Source: Lysinibacillus sp. OF-1
GTDB lineage: Bacteria; Bacillota; Bacilli; Bacillales_A; Planococcaceae
Length of the DNA stretch: 64,000 nucleotides
Direction of reading: 5' to 3'
Assembly: GCF_028356935.1 (NCBI RefSeq)
Contig: NZ_CP102798.1
Coordinates: 124,001 to 188,000 of the forward strand
Of the stretch, positions 15,521-24,602 are shown piece after piece. Within the stretch, counting starts at the first letter, position 1. The number at the start of each line of letters is the position of its first letter. Below the pieces are notes generated by a model. The model had not been told where the DNA came from. It did not search any database and saw only the letters and a program-made list of their open reading frames with translations. The position numbers and the translations under genes are program-made.

Positions 15521-17031
15521 TGATTCCATTCCTCAAGAAAGGCTGTTAATTCCTTTTCCGCTTGTATAATAGAATTTTCCTTTAAGCGGACCCATTCATA
15601 AAGGTTTTGAGCATTCATTTTTGAACGTTCGAGCGCTGCTTTCATTGTGGCTGGAGCTGGGCCACCTAGCAATGTTCGCACACCAACAAAAGATTCTGGC
15701 TTTAATGTTTTATAAAAGTCTTCTTCTGAAATAGCTAATTCCTTTCCCGTAATCAATTTAGATTGTGTATTGGCAAGGCCCCATGTAAGGCTTGCTAGTG
15801 ATTCTTCGCCATGGGCAAGTAGAACTTTAATACATTTGCTAACAATACTATGTGCTTGGCGGAATGAAATCCCCTCTGAACGCACTAATGTATCTGCAAG
15901 CTCTGTAACATTGGCAAAGCTATTCTCTGCACGGTTTCTTAATTTCTTTTTATTAACATCCATTGTGACAACAAGAGAACCAAATAACTTGTAAATCCCA
16001 TTTAAACGGTCAATGGCACGCCATAAATAGGGCTGCATATCATCTTCAGTGTCGACGATATCTCCGAACGGTGTATTATGTACCATTTGTAATACTGTAC
16101 TTGCATCTCCAACAACCGCAGATAGTAATGAACGTGTATGCTCTACGGAAACAGGGTTACGTTTTTGAGGCATTATGGAACTTATCTGGACATATGGACT
16201 TGCGAGTGTGAATGCATTAAATTCCTGGGTAGCCCATAATAAAAAATCTTGAGATGTACGGCCGAGATTGAGTGCAGCCAGCTGTACAATACTTGCCGCT
16301 TCAGCAATATAATCTGCGCCTGCAACAGCATCCCACGCATTTTCGATAATATCATCAAATGCCAGTAGATCACGCATCCGTTCTCTACTAATATTAAAGC
16401 CTGTCGTTGTTAAGGCAGCCGCCCCCATACTACTGCGATTGACAGTTTTATAGACATGCTGCATCCGCTCAAAATCACGCTCAAGCTGGTCAATAACAGC
16501 TTTTAAATAATGGGCAAAGGTTGTGGGCTGAGCCTGCTGTGTATGCGTGTAGCCAATCATGATGGTATCTATATGTTCCTCTGCAGCCGCGATTAAGTCA
16601 TCACGTAATGTTAGTAACTCGTTCATTAATAATAATAGTTTTTTCCTTAAGGTCATACGATAGATGGCGATCCCCATATCATTCCTACTTCTGCCAATGT
16701 GAAGATTTCCTGCAACATCACCAGCAAGCTCGATTAGTTTATTTTCAATGCGGAAAAATAAATCCTCATATTGGGGACTGTAATCCTCTAAACGATAATA
16801 ATTTAAATCTATTTTTTTTAGAGCTATCCCAATTTGTTTCGCTTCATCTTTTTTTACGAGTCCTTGTTCTTCTAACATTTTTAAATGAGCAATATTAATT
16901 TGTAGCATGATTGTTAAAAAATTTTTCTTCGCCTCATCATAAGCTGGCTGTAAGACAATTTTCCGATAGATGTTAGAAGGGAATATCATCCCATCTTCCC
17001 GCTGCGTTTTGTTGCGAAAATCTTCAAACAT
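15517..17031 (-). CDS. Argininosuccinate lyase-like enzyme (fumarase/aspartase superfamily)
   Basis: 504 residues, somewhat longer than classical ArgH (about 460). Superfamily signature SSIMPQKRNPVSVEH, plus LHIGRSRND near residue 110 and YTHTQQAQPTTFAHYL near 160, all hallmarks of argininosuccinate lyase. Members remove fumarate from an N-succinyl-type substrate. No argG or other arginine gene is nearby. The gene lies between a transporter and a sugar kinase, so a catabolic role on an imported aspartate-derived or N-succinyl compound is more likely than arginine synthesis. That is inference. GGGGG lies eight bases before the ATG. Confidence 0.75.
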   Translation of the reverse strand: MFEDFRNKTQREDGMIFPSNIYRKIVLQPAYDEAKKNFLTIMLQINIAHLKMLEEQGLVKKDEAKQIGIALKKIDLNYYRLEDYSPQYEDLFFRIENKLIELAGDVAGNLHIGRSRNDMGIAIYRMTLRKKLLLLMNELLTLRDDLIAAAEEHIDTIMIGYTHTQQAQPTTFAHYLKAVIDQLERDFERMQHVYKTVNRSSMGAAALTTTGFNISRERMRDLLAFDDIIENAWDAVAGADYIAEAASIVQLAALNLGRTSQDFLLWATQEFNAFTLASPYVQISSIMPQKRNPVSVEHTRSLLSAVVGDASTVLQMVHNTPFGDIVDTEDDMQPYLWRAIDRLNGIYKLFGSLVVTMDVNKKKLRNRAENSFANVTELADTLVRSEGISFRQAHSIVSKCIKVLLAHGEESLASLTWGLANTQSKLITGKELAISEEDFYKTLKPESFVGVRTLLGGPAPATMKAALERSKMNAQNLYEWVRLKENSIIQAEKELTAFLEEWNQ

Positions 17032-17058
17032 TGTAATGGCCCCCTAATAGATTGGCAG

Positions 17059-18780
17059 CTAGATGGCTGTACCAGCACTGCCTTTTGATAGTTTTTCAGA
17101 AATAATAAGAACAACTAAAATTAAGCAAATTTGTAAGACACCATAAGCACAGGCGGTCCCAAATTTAAATGCATATAATTTTTGGAATATCGCTACAGAC
17201 AATGGAATAGTGGATGTACTGTATATTAGAATGGATGCAACAAACTCACCAAAGCTTTGCACGAGAGCTAAGAGTGTCCCTGCTAAAATTCCGGTGAATG
17301 TTAACGGTACGACAATCCGTCTAAATGTATACCACCAATTGGCGCCTAAGCCACGTGAAGCCTCTTCAATCGATTGATCTAGTTGTACAAGAGAGGCGGA
17401 AGTAGATCGAAAAACAAGTGGTAAATGTCGAATAAAATACGCTAATGGCAAAATCCAAAATGTACCGATCAATACTTGATTGAAACTAAAAATACTTTCT
17501 GTACTAAAGGCAGCGATTAAATTAACCGCTACAACAGTACCAGGTAAAGCCCAAGGTACCATAATCAAAATATCGAGCAATGTTTTCCCTTTAAAGTTTA
17601 ACCGAACCATAGCATAAGCAGCAGCGACACCAAAAATGATATTGCCGATTGTTGCTATGACACCCATTTGAATGGAATTCCAAATAGGCCGCCATGTACG
17701 CTCATCAGTAAAAAGAGCAATATAATGATCGATCGTATAGTCGGTCGGGAGAATTTGCGTTTTCCAAGCACCATCAACAGAAAAAGATATCAATATCAAA
17801 ACTAATATCGGCAATATTAATATGAATGTCCCAACAAAGGATGCGATTGTTGCCATAACTTTAATTTTTTTAGAGGATACCTCGGAACGATGAACACTGA
17901 TACCCTTACTGAGATTTTGATAATTTCGCTGATTCTGATACCAACGCATGATGATTAAAAAGGTAATAGATACAAAGGATAAAATCATCGACTGTGTTGC
18001 AGCCATCTCAAGATTGCCATTTGTACGTGATAAATATATTTGCATCGTCATGGTGCGCTCTACACCAAACATTAAAGGTGCTGTATAGGAAGCCATTGAG
18101 ATCATAAACACTAATAAGGACGAGGCGACAATGGAAGGTGTCAGCATTGGTAGAATAACCTTTGTCCATACGCGAATACGCCCTGCACCTAGACTGGTTG
18201 CAGCCTCTTCTAAAGCAGGATCGAGCCCCTTAATAGCAGCTGAAGCTGTTAAGTAGAAGTACGTATACATCGTGAAGGTATGAACGACGATAACTCCCCA
18301 AATGCCTTTCAATGCAAACGGTACATGGTCTAATCCGAATAGATGCTGAAAGATTCGAGGGAAAATACCGCTATCGCCATATAAAAATGAAAAAGAAAGT
18401 ACACCCACTAGAGGAGGAAGTGCCATAGGAACTAATACTAAAATAGACAGTGTACGCCTTCCTGGGAAATTATAGCGCTCCAGTAAAAAGGCCATCGTAA
18501 CCCCAACGACTGCACAGCAAATAACACTGATGATCGAAATATAAATACTGGTCCATAAAGCCTCTAAGTTTGCTGGGCTCGCCAGATCAAAAAATTTTTT
18601 ATAGTGAAAGAAAGCCTCATCACCAGCAAAGCTTTGGATAAATGTTTGATAGAAGGGGTAAACCACATAGGCGAACAATACTAAAAATAATGGCGATATT
18701 AAAATATAAACAAACCAATTGGATTGAAAAATTCGTGTCCACGCGCTTTCCTGAGAGGCATTGACAGACTGTTTTCCCAT
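17059..18780 (-). CDS. ABC transporter permease, two fused permease domains (FbpB/ThiP type)
   Basis: 573 residues with about 12 transmembrane helices: two binding-protein-dependent permease domains in tandem. Each has an EAA loop for docking the ATPase: EEAATSLGAGRIRVW in the first half and EEASRGLGANWWYTF in the second. Fused permeases of this layout import ferric iron, thiamine, phosphonates or similar solutes. GGAGGAA precedes the ATG at 18780. It works with the ATPase at 18793 and the lipoprotein at 19947, all in the same operon. Confidence 0.9.
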   Translation of the reverse strand: MGKQSVNASQESAWTRIFQSNWFVYILISPLFLVLFAYVVYPFYQTFIQSFAGDEAFFHYKKFFDLASPANLEALWTSIYISIISVICCAVVGVTMAFLLERYNFPGRRTLSILVLVPMALPPLVGVLSFSFLYGDSGIFPRIFQHLFGLDHVPFALKGIWGVIVVHTFTMYTYFYLTASAAIKGLDPALEEAATSLGAGRIRVWTKVILPMLTPSIVASSLLVFMISMASYTAPLMFGVERTMTMQIYLSRTNGNLEMAATQSMILSFVSITFLIIMRWYQNQRNYQNLSKGISVHRSEVSSKKIKVMATIASFVGTFILILPILVLILISFSVDGAWKTQILPTDYTIDHYIALFTDERTWRPIWNSIQMGVIATIGNIIFGVAAAYAMVRLNFKGKTLLDILIMVPWALPGTVVAVNLIAAFSTESIFSFNQVLIGTFWILPLAYFIRHLPLVFRSTSASLVQLDQSIEEASRGLGANWWYTFRRIVVPLTFTGILAGTLLALVQSFGEFVASILIYSTSTIPLSVAIFQKLYAFKFGTACAYGVLQICLILVVLIISEKLSKGSAGTAI

Positions 18781-18792
18781 ATTGGCTTCCTC

Positions 18793-19863
18793 CTATTCCC
18801 CTAATAAGTACAGTGAATCATGAGCCATATTGATTGTAATGTCTTCACCGATTTTCTTTATTTGGTCATAAGAATTAATAATCATTACTTTAAGTGAAAA
18901 TGCCGTAAAATCTACAATGTAATTGACGCTAATACCTGTAAATTCAACAAATGTAATTTTTCCTGTTAACGTATTATCACCAGTACCTAGTTGAATAGAC
19001 TCCGGTCGAATAGAAATAAACACTTTGTCTCCAATCATATGCGTTAAAGAGGGGGAGCTTTGTTGCTTTCGCCCAGTCAAAAGATGTCCATTTAAGGTTC
19101 TCACTTGTACATTTTCACCATTAATGGCTTGTATAGTGCCTTCGATTAAATTGGTTTCACCAATAAAGTTAGCTACAAAACGATCTTCAGGCTGATGATA
19201 AATTTCTTGAGGAGTCCCAATTTGCTTGATCAAACCATTCTCCATGACCATGATTCGATCCGACATAGCCATTGCCTCCATCTGATCATGGGTAACGTAA
19301 ATTGTTGTAACGCCAAGCTCAGATTGAATTCGTTTGATTTCAATACGTGTTTCCTCACGCAATTTAGCATCTAGATTGGATAGAGGTTCATCCAGTAATA
19401 AAATATCTGGCTCAATTACAAGCGCTCTAGCTAAAGCAACCCGTTGTTGTTGTCCACCAGATAGTTCATTTATTTTTCTGTTACCATAAGCTGCTAGATG
19501 TACTTGTCCTCTAATGCGGTCAACCTTGTATTGAATTTCGGTCTTTGAAAATTTCCGCACTTGTAAACCAAAGGCAATATTTTCATCAACCGTCATATGA
19601 GGAAAAAGAGCATAATTTTGAAATACCATACCGATATTGCGTTTATTGGGCTGAAGTCGAGTGACATCTCGATTGTCAAAAAGAATTTTACCTTTAGAAG
19701 GGTAATAAAAGCCTGCAATCATCCTTAAAGTGGTTGTTTTGCCACAGCCGCTAGGACCGAGAAAAGTAAAAAATTCCCCTGCTTTTATTTCAAGATTTAT
19801 ATCATTCACGCCATACACTTGACCAAATTGCTTTGAGACATTTTCAATTTTGACACTTCTCAA
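18793..19863 (-). CDS. ABC transporter ATPase (FbpC/PotA type)
   Basis: 356 residues. Walker A GPSGCGKTTTLRM, Q-loop in GMVFQNYALFPHMTV, signature LSGGQQQRVALARAL, Walker B ILLLDEPLSNLDA and a switch His in VTHDQMEAM. The C-terminal 80 residues form a TOBE-like domain. The reading frame starts with TTG at 19863, seven bases after GAGGAG; no ATG in frame fits better. It powers the fused permease encoded 12 bp downstream. Confidence 0.92.
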   Translation of the reverse strand: MRSVKIENVSKQFGQVYGVNDINLEIKAGEFFTFLGPSGCGKTTTLRMIAGFYYPSKGKILFDNRDVTRLQPNKRNIGMVFQNYALFPHMTVDENIAFGLQVRKFSKTEIQYKVDRIRGQVHLAAYGNRKINELSGGQQQRVALARALVIEPDILLLDEPLSNLDAKLREETRIEIKRIQSELGVTTIYVTHDQMEAMAMSDRIMVMENGLIKQIGTPQEIYHQPEDRFVANFIGETNLIEGTIQAINGENVQVRTLNGHLLTGRKQQSSPSLTHMIGDKVFISIRPESIQLGTGDNTLTGKITFVEFTGISVNYIVDFTAFSLKVMIINSYDQIKKIGEDITINMAHDSLYLLGE

Positions 19864-19946
19864 TCATAAACTCCTCTCTAACAAAGAATGCAGATGATAC
19901 AGGAAGGTAAAAATTCGCAGTATAAGTCGAATTTTTACCTATTTTA

Positions 19947-21053
19947 TTATTTGCCGCGCCCTTTTACATTGTTATCCCAATATTCCATCCATTCAGCTTC
20001 TTTGTCAGACATTAGCTGCCAATCAATATCGAACGTTTTTAAATCTAATTCCTGATACCATTCTGGCATGGAAGCCTTATCGATATCAGAACGTGTAGGA
20101 ATTTGATAATAATCGTTCGCCAATTGTGTCACCATTTCTTTTTCAAATAAGAACTCTACAAATAGTTTTGCATTGTCTAAGTTTTTCGCATTGTTTACAA
20201 CAGCTACACCATCTACTAAAATAGGTGCACCACTTTTTGGATAAATATAATCAAAAGGATAATCAGTCGTATATTTCTTTAATAAAATATCTTGCAAATT
20301 CCATAAAGAAACACTACCTTCTTGTCGTGTTAGCTTTAAATATAAGGCATTAGGATCTTGTGTATACTCCTTTGTATTAGCATCTAATTGTAATAACCAT
20401 TCATAGCCTTTATCAGGTGAATCGTCTCCCTGTCGTACAATCATAGAGGAATAAATTGTGCGCATTGTACCTGACGCAAGCACACCTCTAATTAGAATTT
20501 GATCCTTCCATTTAGGATCTAATAGGTCATCCCAGTCCTGAGGCCCTGTTTCTTTTGTCAGTAAATCACTATTAATCATAATGACCTCTGGTAGCAACAT
20601 CTCACCAAACCAACGTCCATCTGCATCTTTGTGTGAGGCATCAATGGCACCGATAAAGCTAGGCTGCCAAGCATGCAATAAGTCTTCATTTGCTCCAACA
20701 ATGAGAGCGGATTGCGTTCCACCCCACCAAAAATCTGCTTGAGGATTGGCCTTTTCACCGCGGAGGCGCTCTAAAATTTGCTGTGCCCCCATCGTTAAAA
20801 ACTCGACCTCAATGTCTGGGTATTTTTCATTAAACTGATCGATCACATTTTGCACCATTTCTTCATCACGACCTGTGTAAATGACAAGCTTTCCTGAAGG
20901 TGTCGTTGCTGCCACTTCTGTTTTATCACCATCAGATGTTTTGTCTTTATTTGCTGCACCATCTGTAGAATTTTGCTGATTATTGCCGTTACAAGCAGTT
21001 AAAGCTAAAAACATCAACACAAGGAAAAAACCAAGAATGCGGGTTTTTTTCAT
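19947..21053 (-). CDS. Extracellular solute-binding lipoprotein of the ABC operon
   Basis: 368 residues from the second ATG (21053), six bases after AAGGAG; an ATG at 21056 is adjacent. Lipoprotein signal with lipobox LTAC, then a Ser/Asp-rich linker. The mature part is a type 2 periplasmic binding protein starting KLVIYTGRDEEMVQNVIDQF, similar to ferric iron, phosphonate and spermidine binders (AfuA family). The ligand cannot be told. As first gene of the operon it is followed by ATPase, permease, lyase-like enzyme and kinase. Confidence 0.88.
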   Translation of the reverse strand: MKKTRILGFFLVLMFLALTACNGNNQQNSTDGAANKDKTSDGDKTEVAATTPSGKLVIYTGRDEEMVQNVIDQFNEKYPDIEVEFLTMGAQQILERLRGEKANPQADFWWGGTQSALIVGANEDLLHAWQPSFIGAIDASHKDADGRWFGEMLLPEVIMINSDLLTKETGPQDWDDLLDPKWKDQILIRGVLASGTMRTIYSSMIVRQGDDSPDKGYEWLLQLDANTKEYTQDPNALYLKLTRQEGSVSLWNLQDILLKKYTTDYPFDYIYPKSGAPILVDGVAVVNNAKNLDNAKLFVEFLFEKEMVTQLANDYYQIPTRSDIDKASMPEWYQELDLKTFDIDWQLMSDKEAEWMEYWDNNVKGRGK

Positions 21054-21200
21054 CATCTTCTCCTTTCATAAAGTAAGGTACTTGCATATTGCAGTATAAT
21101 ACGAAAGGATAAGATTAATGTTAGAATTATTAAAAAATTACATTTGCCTTCATCATAGCTAAGTACTTAACAGTAAGCAATGCGATTTCAGCAAAATTCA

Positions 21201-21246
21201 AAAAAACTCCTTAAAAAGGAATCATTCCATTTTTAAGGAGTTTTTT
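21201..21246. terminator. Bidirectional terminator between EamA gene and ABC operon
   Basis: AAAAAACTCCTTAAAA (21201-21216) pairs perfectly with TTTTAAGGAGTTTTTT (21231-21246). It ends the minus-strand EamA transcript and insulates the ABC operon promoter, which must lie at about 21060-21200. Confidence 0.85.
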
Positions 21247-21252
21247 GTCGAT

Positions 21253-22182
21253 TTATGAATGGGCTTCTAATAAGCTGTCTTTTTGTTGCCGTTGTGCAAT
21301 AATGGTTGGCAGCATCATACCAGCAATAACGAGAATAATCCCTACGATTTGTACAGCGGTTAAAGGTTCATGCAGAACAATAACCGAAACTGTAACGGCA
21401 ACTGGTAATTCGATGGCACTTAAAATGGAAGCTAGCGCGCCACCGACTTTAGGAATAGCGATTGAAAATAAGTAAATTGGTAAAATGATACCGAAAAGAC
21501 CTAGTGCTAGTCCAAATTTCCATAAGCCTTGCATGAATAATTGGCCATTCCAAATAACCTCAGGGCTAAGGAAAATACTAATCATAATAAGGGCTACGAA
21601 GGAAACGATTAATACCCGAGAAGTCGTAGTAACTCCCTCGACAGGCCGCGAATTGAATTGAATGAAGCAAGCAAAGGTAAAGGCTGCTGCAAAGCCAAAT
21701 AGCCACCCTTGGATAGGGATGCCACTTAAATCTACATTTAATACACCAGCAGCTAAAATAGTTCCTGCAAATAAGATAATGATCGAAATTACTTCAGGTC
21801 GACTGGGTAATCTTTTGTGTAGGGCACAATCAATTAGCAGACCAATCCATGTAAATTGGAATAGCATGACTACCGCAAGAGAAGCGGGTAGATATTTTAA
21901 AGATTCTCCATACACTATTCCTGTCGTCCCAGTAAAAATTCCAGCACAAATTAAAATAAGTAAGCCCTTTTTGGATGGACTCGGTAATTTTCTGTCTGTA
22001 AAAATAAAAATGGCTACAACGAGTAAAAAGCCAATTATATACTGACTTGATACTGCCTCTGATGTTGTAAAGCCATGCTGCATAGCTACTTTGACAATCG
22101 TTGACAATATACCGTAGCTACTAGAAGCAATGACAATCAAAAGAGGGTAAATAAAATTTGTTTTCATATATAAATATTTCAC
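21253..22182 (-). CDS. EamA (DMT superfamily) transporter
   Basis: About 309 residues and ten hydrophobic helices in two EamA repeats. The second repeat ends with the typical VIVLHEPLTAVQIVGIILVI. Such proteins export metabolites or amino acids; the substrate is unknown. The start is uncertain: GTG at 22182 lies directly after AGGA, and ATG at 22167 is 12-16 bases beyond it. It begins within three bases of the GNAT stop codon, so the two genes form one operon. Confidence 0.85.
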   Translation of the reverse strand: MKYLYMKTNFIYPLLIVIASSSYGILSTIVKVAMQHGFTTSEAVSSQYIIGFLLVVAIFIFTDRKLPSPSKKGLLILICAGIFTGTTGIVYGESLKYLPASLAVVMLFQFTWIGLLIDCALHKRLPSRPEVISIIILFAGTILAAGVLNVDLSGIPIQGWLFGFAAAFTFACFIQFNSRPVEGVTTTSRVLIVSFVALIMISIFLSPEVIWNGQLFMQGLWKFGLALGLFGIILPIYLFSIAIPKVGGALASILSAIELPVAVTVSVIVLHEPLTAVQIVGIILVIAGMMLPTIIAQRQQKDSLLEAHS

Positions 22183-22185
22183 TTC

Positions 22186-22749
22186 CTAAAACTGTTTCAC
22201 CATGTGATGGAATGGCTCATCGATTATGGACCATGGCTCTGTAATAACAAAGCCCAAACGCTCATAAAGTCGGCGAGCATCTTCTTTTTGGGTTTCAACA
22301 TTTAATGATAATTTTGTATAGCCGCGCTGCTTTGTTAGCTCTTCGGCAAATTGTAATAGCAATGTTCCAATTCCTTTACCTCGTGCTTCTGGTGCTACGC
22401 AAACAGTATCGATATATGCCTCATCTTCATGTGCTTCTTGATCAATGACAATGGATGTAGCGTTTTTTGCTTCTAGCCATTTAACAAGGTTAGCATCCAT
22501 GTGAACGGCTTGTGCACCGTGATAATAAACGAGAATCCCTAATATTTGCTCTCCTTCAGTAGCGACAAAGGTATTTAAATAAGAATGTCGATTGTCGTCA
22601 CGTTGAAAAAGAATTGTCAGTTCTTGTATAACAGCTTCAGCTGATTTCTCGCCAGTTAAGCGATTAGCAATTTCACCAATTGCATCGATAATAAGAGGCA
22701 CAACGGCATGGGCATCATGTGGTTGCGCTTGTCGAATTATAATACTCAT
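22186..22749 (-). CDS. GNAT-family N-acetyltransferase
   Basis: 187 residues with a GNAT core. Motif A is VCVAPEARGKGIGTLLLQFA, the acetyl-CoA pyrophosphate loop. LSLNVETQKEDARRLYERLGF is the beta5-alpha4 region. The first 80 residues form a longer N-terminal part before the core. The acceptor is unknown. It is translationally close-coupled to the EamA transporter; together they could modify and export a compound. Confidence 0.88.
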   Translation of the reverse strand: MSIIIRQAQPHDAHAVVPLIIDAIGEIANRLTGEKSAEAVIQELTILFQRDDNRHSYLNTFVATEGEQILGILVYYHGAQAVHMDANLVKWLEAKNATSIVIDQEAHEDEAYIDTVCVAPEARGKGIGTLLLQFAEELTKQRGYTKLSLNVETQKEDARRLYERLGFVITEPWSIIDEPFHHMVKQF

Positions 22750-22995
22750 CTTGATAATCCCTACCTTTCTATAGGCAAGTATAACAAAGATAGAGATTGA
22801 CTCAAATTTTATAGCCCACTAACAAAAGTAAAACCCATTAGCTTAATCCAGCAGGTGTTCAACAAAACACTAAATTAAAACAATGGCTCTAGCTGATATC
22901 AAAGATTTTGAAAAGAGGCTTGTATGATGCAGATCAGTTAACCGTTGTCACAGGACAGGACGGACAGACAGTTATAGATTCACTTCTACTCGTCA
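22750..22995. other. Gene-free spacer
   Basis: The 343-bp divergent region between the GNAT and PfkB genes. This part holds no reading frame with a ribosome site and no strong hairpin. The minus-strand promoter for the GNAT gene should be near 22760-22820. The palindromic element follows at 22996-23036, and a -10-like TATAAT (23063-23068) for the PfkB gene lies beyond it. Confidence 0.4.
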
Positions 22996-23036
22996 GCTCG
23001 AAAATATTTGGACGCAATGACGCCCCGGCGTCATTG
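22996..23036 (-). repeat. Dispersed palindromic element, copy B
   Basis: Inverted copy of the element at 10057-10097. The perfect 10-bp stem is CAATGACGCC-CC-GGCGTCATTG (23015-23036), with the tail (22996-23014) on the opposite side. Read on the minus strand it aligns base for base with copy A, and substitutions in the stem are compensated. Confidence 0.7.
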
Positions 23037-23092
23037 ATAGAATGACAATTTTCGTGTTAATCTATAATGACTAGACATTTTGGAGGACAATC

Positions 23093-24040
23093 ATGACAAA
23101 GCAAGAGAAGGATTTTATATTAGTCTATGGAGATGCTTTTATTGACTATATTGCTGATGATGTAACAAACACATCATTTACTAAATATATGGGTGGTGCA
23201 ACGGTAAATGTTGCAGCTGGTATTAGCCGAATTGGGGCACCGTCGGCATTAATTACTATTACAGGGGATGATGAAGGCTCTCAATTTGTGCGAGATGGGC
23301 TTGCCCAAGAGGGTGTACAACTGGATTATGCCGTATTTAATCCAGCAAAGCGAGTAAGTGGCGTATATGTGCATCTTACAGAAGCGTGTGAGCGGATTTT
23401 TAAAGATTATGTTGATGAAACACCCGATTTACAAGTGGAACCATCACAGCTAAATGAAGCAGCTTTTAAACATGCTTCGGCTTTAACAGTATGTTCAGGT
23501 ACTATGTTCCATCCAACAGCACTTGCCACAACGCGAGCAGCTGTAGAAATGGCAAAGGATAAGGGTGCAATTATTGCAATGGATGCCAATATTCGACCGC
23601 TACGTTGGAGCAGTGAGGAAATTTGTCGAGAGACGATTACATCATTTTTTGAGGATGTTGATATTTTAAAGGTTACGGATGATGAATTATTCTTCCTGAC
23701 AGAGACAACTACCTTAGAAGAGGGCATTGCACATCTCAATAGCTATTTAGTGCCTATTATCTTAATCACAGTAGGAGAAAATGGTACTTATGCTGTACTT
23801 AATGGTGAGGTTCTCCATGTGCCGACGGAGAAGGTAGTACCTGTAGATACGACAGGTGCGGGCGATGCATTTATGGCAGGCGTACTACGTGATGTCCATT
23901 ATAATGGCTTACCTACAACGCAAGAAGAACTCGTGCGCTGTACAAGCTTCGGCAATAAATTAGGAGCTTTTGCTGCCACAAAAGCAGGTGCATTAACTGC
24001 CCTACCATATTATGAGGACATTAAGCATTTACTAAAATAA
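23093..24040 (+). CDS. PfkB-family carbohydrate kinase (fructokinase-like)
   Basis: 315 residues. N-terminal glycine motif YMGGATVNVAAGISRIG and the C-terminal PfkB signature PVDTTGAGDAFMAGVL with the catalytic Asp. It phosphorylates a sugar or nucleoside with ATP, and a fructokinase-type role is most common for this sequence class. GGAGGA lies five bases before the ATG. A tyrosine-phosphatase-like gene follows 20 bp later and is probably cotranscribed. Confidence 0.88.
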   Translation: MTKQEKDFILVYGDAFIDYIADDVTNTSFTKYMGGATVNVAAGISRIGAPSALITITGDDEGSQFVRDGLAQEGVQLDYAVFNPAKRVSGVYVHLTEACERIFKDYVDETPDLQVEPSQLNEAAFKHASALTVCSGTMFHPTALATTRAAVEMAKDKGAIIAMDANIRPLRWSSEEICRETITSFFEDVDILKVTDDELFFLTETTTLEEGIAHLNSYLVPIILITVGENGTYAVLNGEVLHVPTEKVVPVDTTGAGDAFMAGVLRDVHYNGLPTTQEELVRCTSFGNKLGAFAATKAGALTALPYYEDIKHLLK

Positions 24041-24060
24041 ACATGTGGGATGTGGAGAAT

Positions 24061-24492
24061 ATGGAAAAGAACTACGATGCTTTAGTAGAAGATCGACTAT
24101 TCTTTGGTGGCGCAAAAGACGCTGAGACTGCATTTGCACAAGAATCCGTAAATATTGTGATAGATGTTCGTGTTCAAGGGCTTTCCACACAAGAGCAGCA
24201 AACAGTTCCTTATTCTTATAAACATTTGCCAATTGCAGATGAAGAGATTGAGGTAGCATCATCTATTCAACAAGTAGCGAAAGAAATTGCATCAGCCTTC
24301 GAGGACGGGCAAAAAGTATATATTCACTGTGGAAGTGGTGGCGGACGTGCAGGTGTTGCCGCCGCAGCCGCATTAATGGAGCTGGGAATGGTTAATTCAT
24401 TAGAGGAAGCAGAAGCAGCAGTTAAAAAAGCTCGTCCACAAGTATCCATTCGCCCAAAAATGGAAGATGCATTGCAACAACTATATAAATAA
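24061..24492 (+). CDS. Dual-specificity/tyrosine phosphatase-like protein
   Basis: 143 residues from ATG 24061, preceded by GTGGAG; an ATG at 24043 has no ribosome site. The P-loop HCGSGGGRAG has the CX5R arrangement of cysteine phosphatases, and a general-acid Asp may lie in LPIADEEIE. It is small and cytoplasmic. The target may be a phosphoprotein or a phosphorylated sugar, given the PfkB kinase immediately upstream. That link is inference. Confidence 0.8.
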   Translation: MEKNYDALVEDRLFFGGAKDAETAFAQESVNIVIDVRVQGLSTQEQQTVPYSYKHLPIADEEIEVASSIQQVAKEIASAFEDGQKVYIHCGSGGGRAGVAAAAALMELGMVNSLEEAEAAVKKARPQVSIRPKMEDALQQLYK

Positions 24493-24526
24493 AAAAGATG
24501 TACCTATTAGGGTGCATCTTTTTTAT
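24491..24526 (+). terminator. Terminator after the phosphatase gene
   Basis: AAAAAAGATG and CATCTTTTTT pair, with ACC/GGG(T) continuing the stem inside. The T-run ends at about 24526. Confidence 0.8.
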
Positions 24527-24536
24527 TAAATTTTAT

Positions 24537-24561
24537 TTTGTTCTATACATATTAGAACAAA
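24537..24561. promoter_or_regulatory. Upstream operator of the ABC cassette
   Basis: TTTGTTCTA (24537-24545), 7-bp spacer, TAGAACAAA (24553-24561): perfect 9-bp arms. It has the same layout as the neighbouring dyad and differs at one symmetric position (C/G for A/T). The two dyad centres are 25 bp apart. Confidence 0.7.
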
Positions 24562-24562
24562 G

Positions 24563-24585
24563 TTGTTATAGTTAATATATAACAA
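24563..24585. promoter_or_regulatory. Promoter-proximal operator of the ABC cassette
   Basis: TTGTTATA, 7-bp spacer, TATAACAA: arms identical to the core of the operator at 3805-3835 ahead of the YtrA-type repressor gene. It covers a -10-like TATAGT (24567-24572). Binding here should block transcription of the cassette that starts at 24603. Confidence 0.75.
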
Positions 24586-24602
24586 ATGATGAGGTGATCT
24601 GT

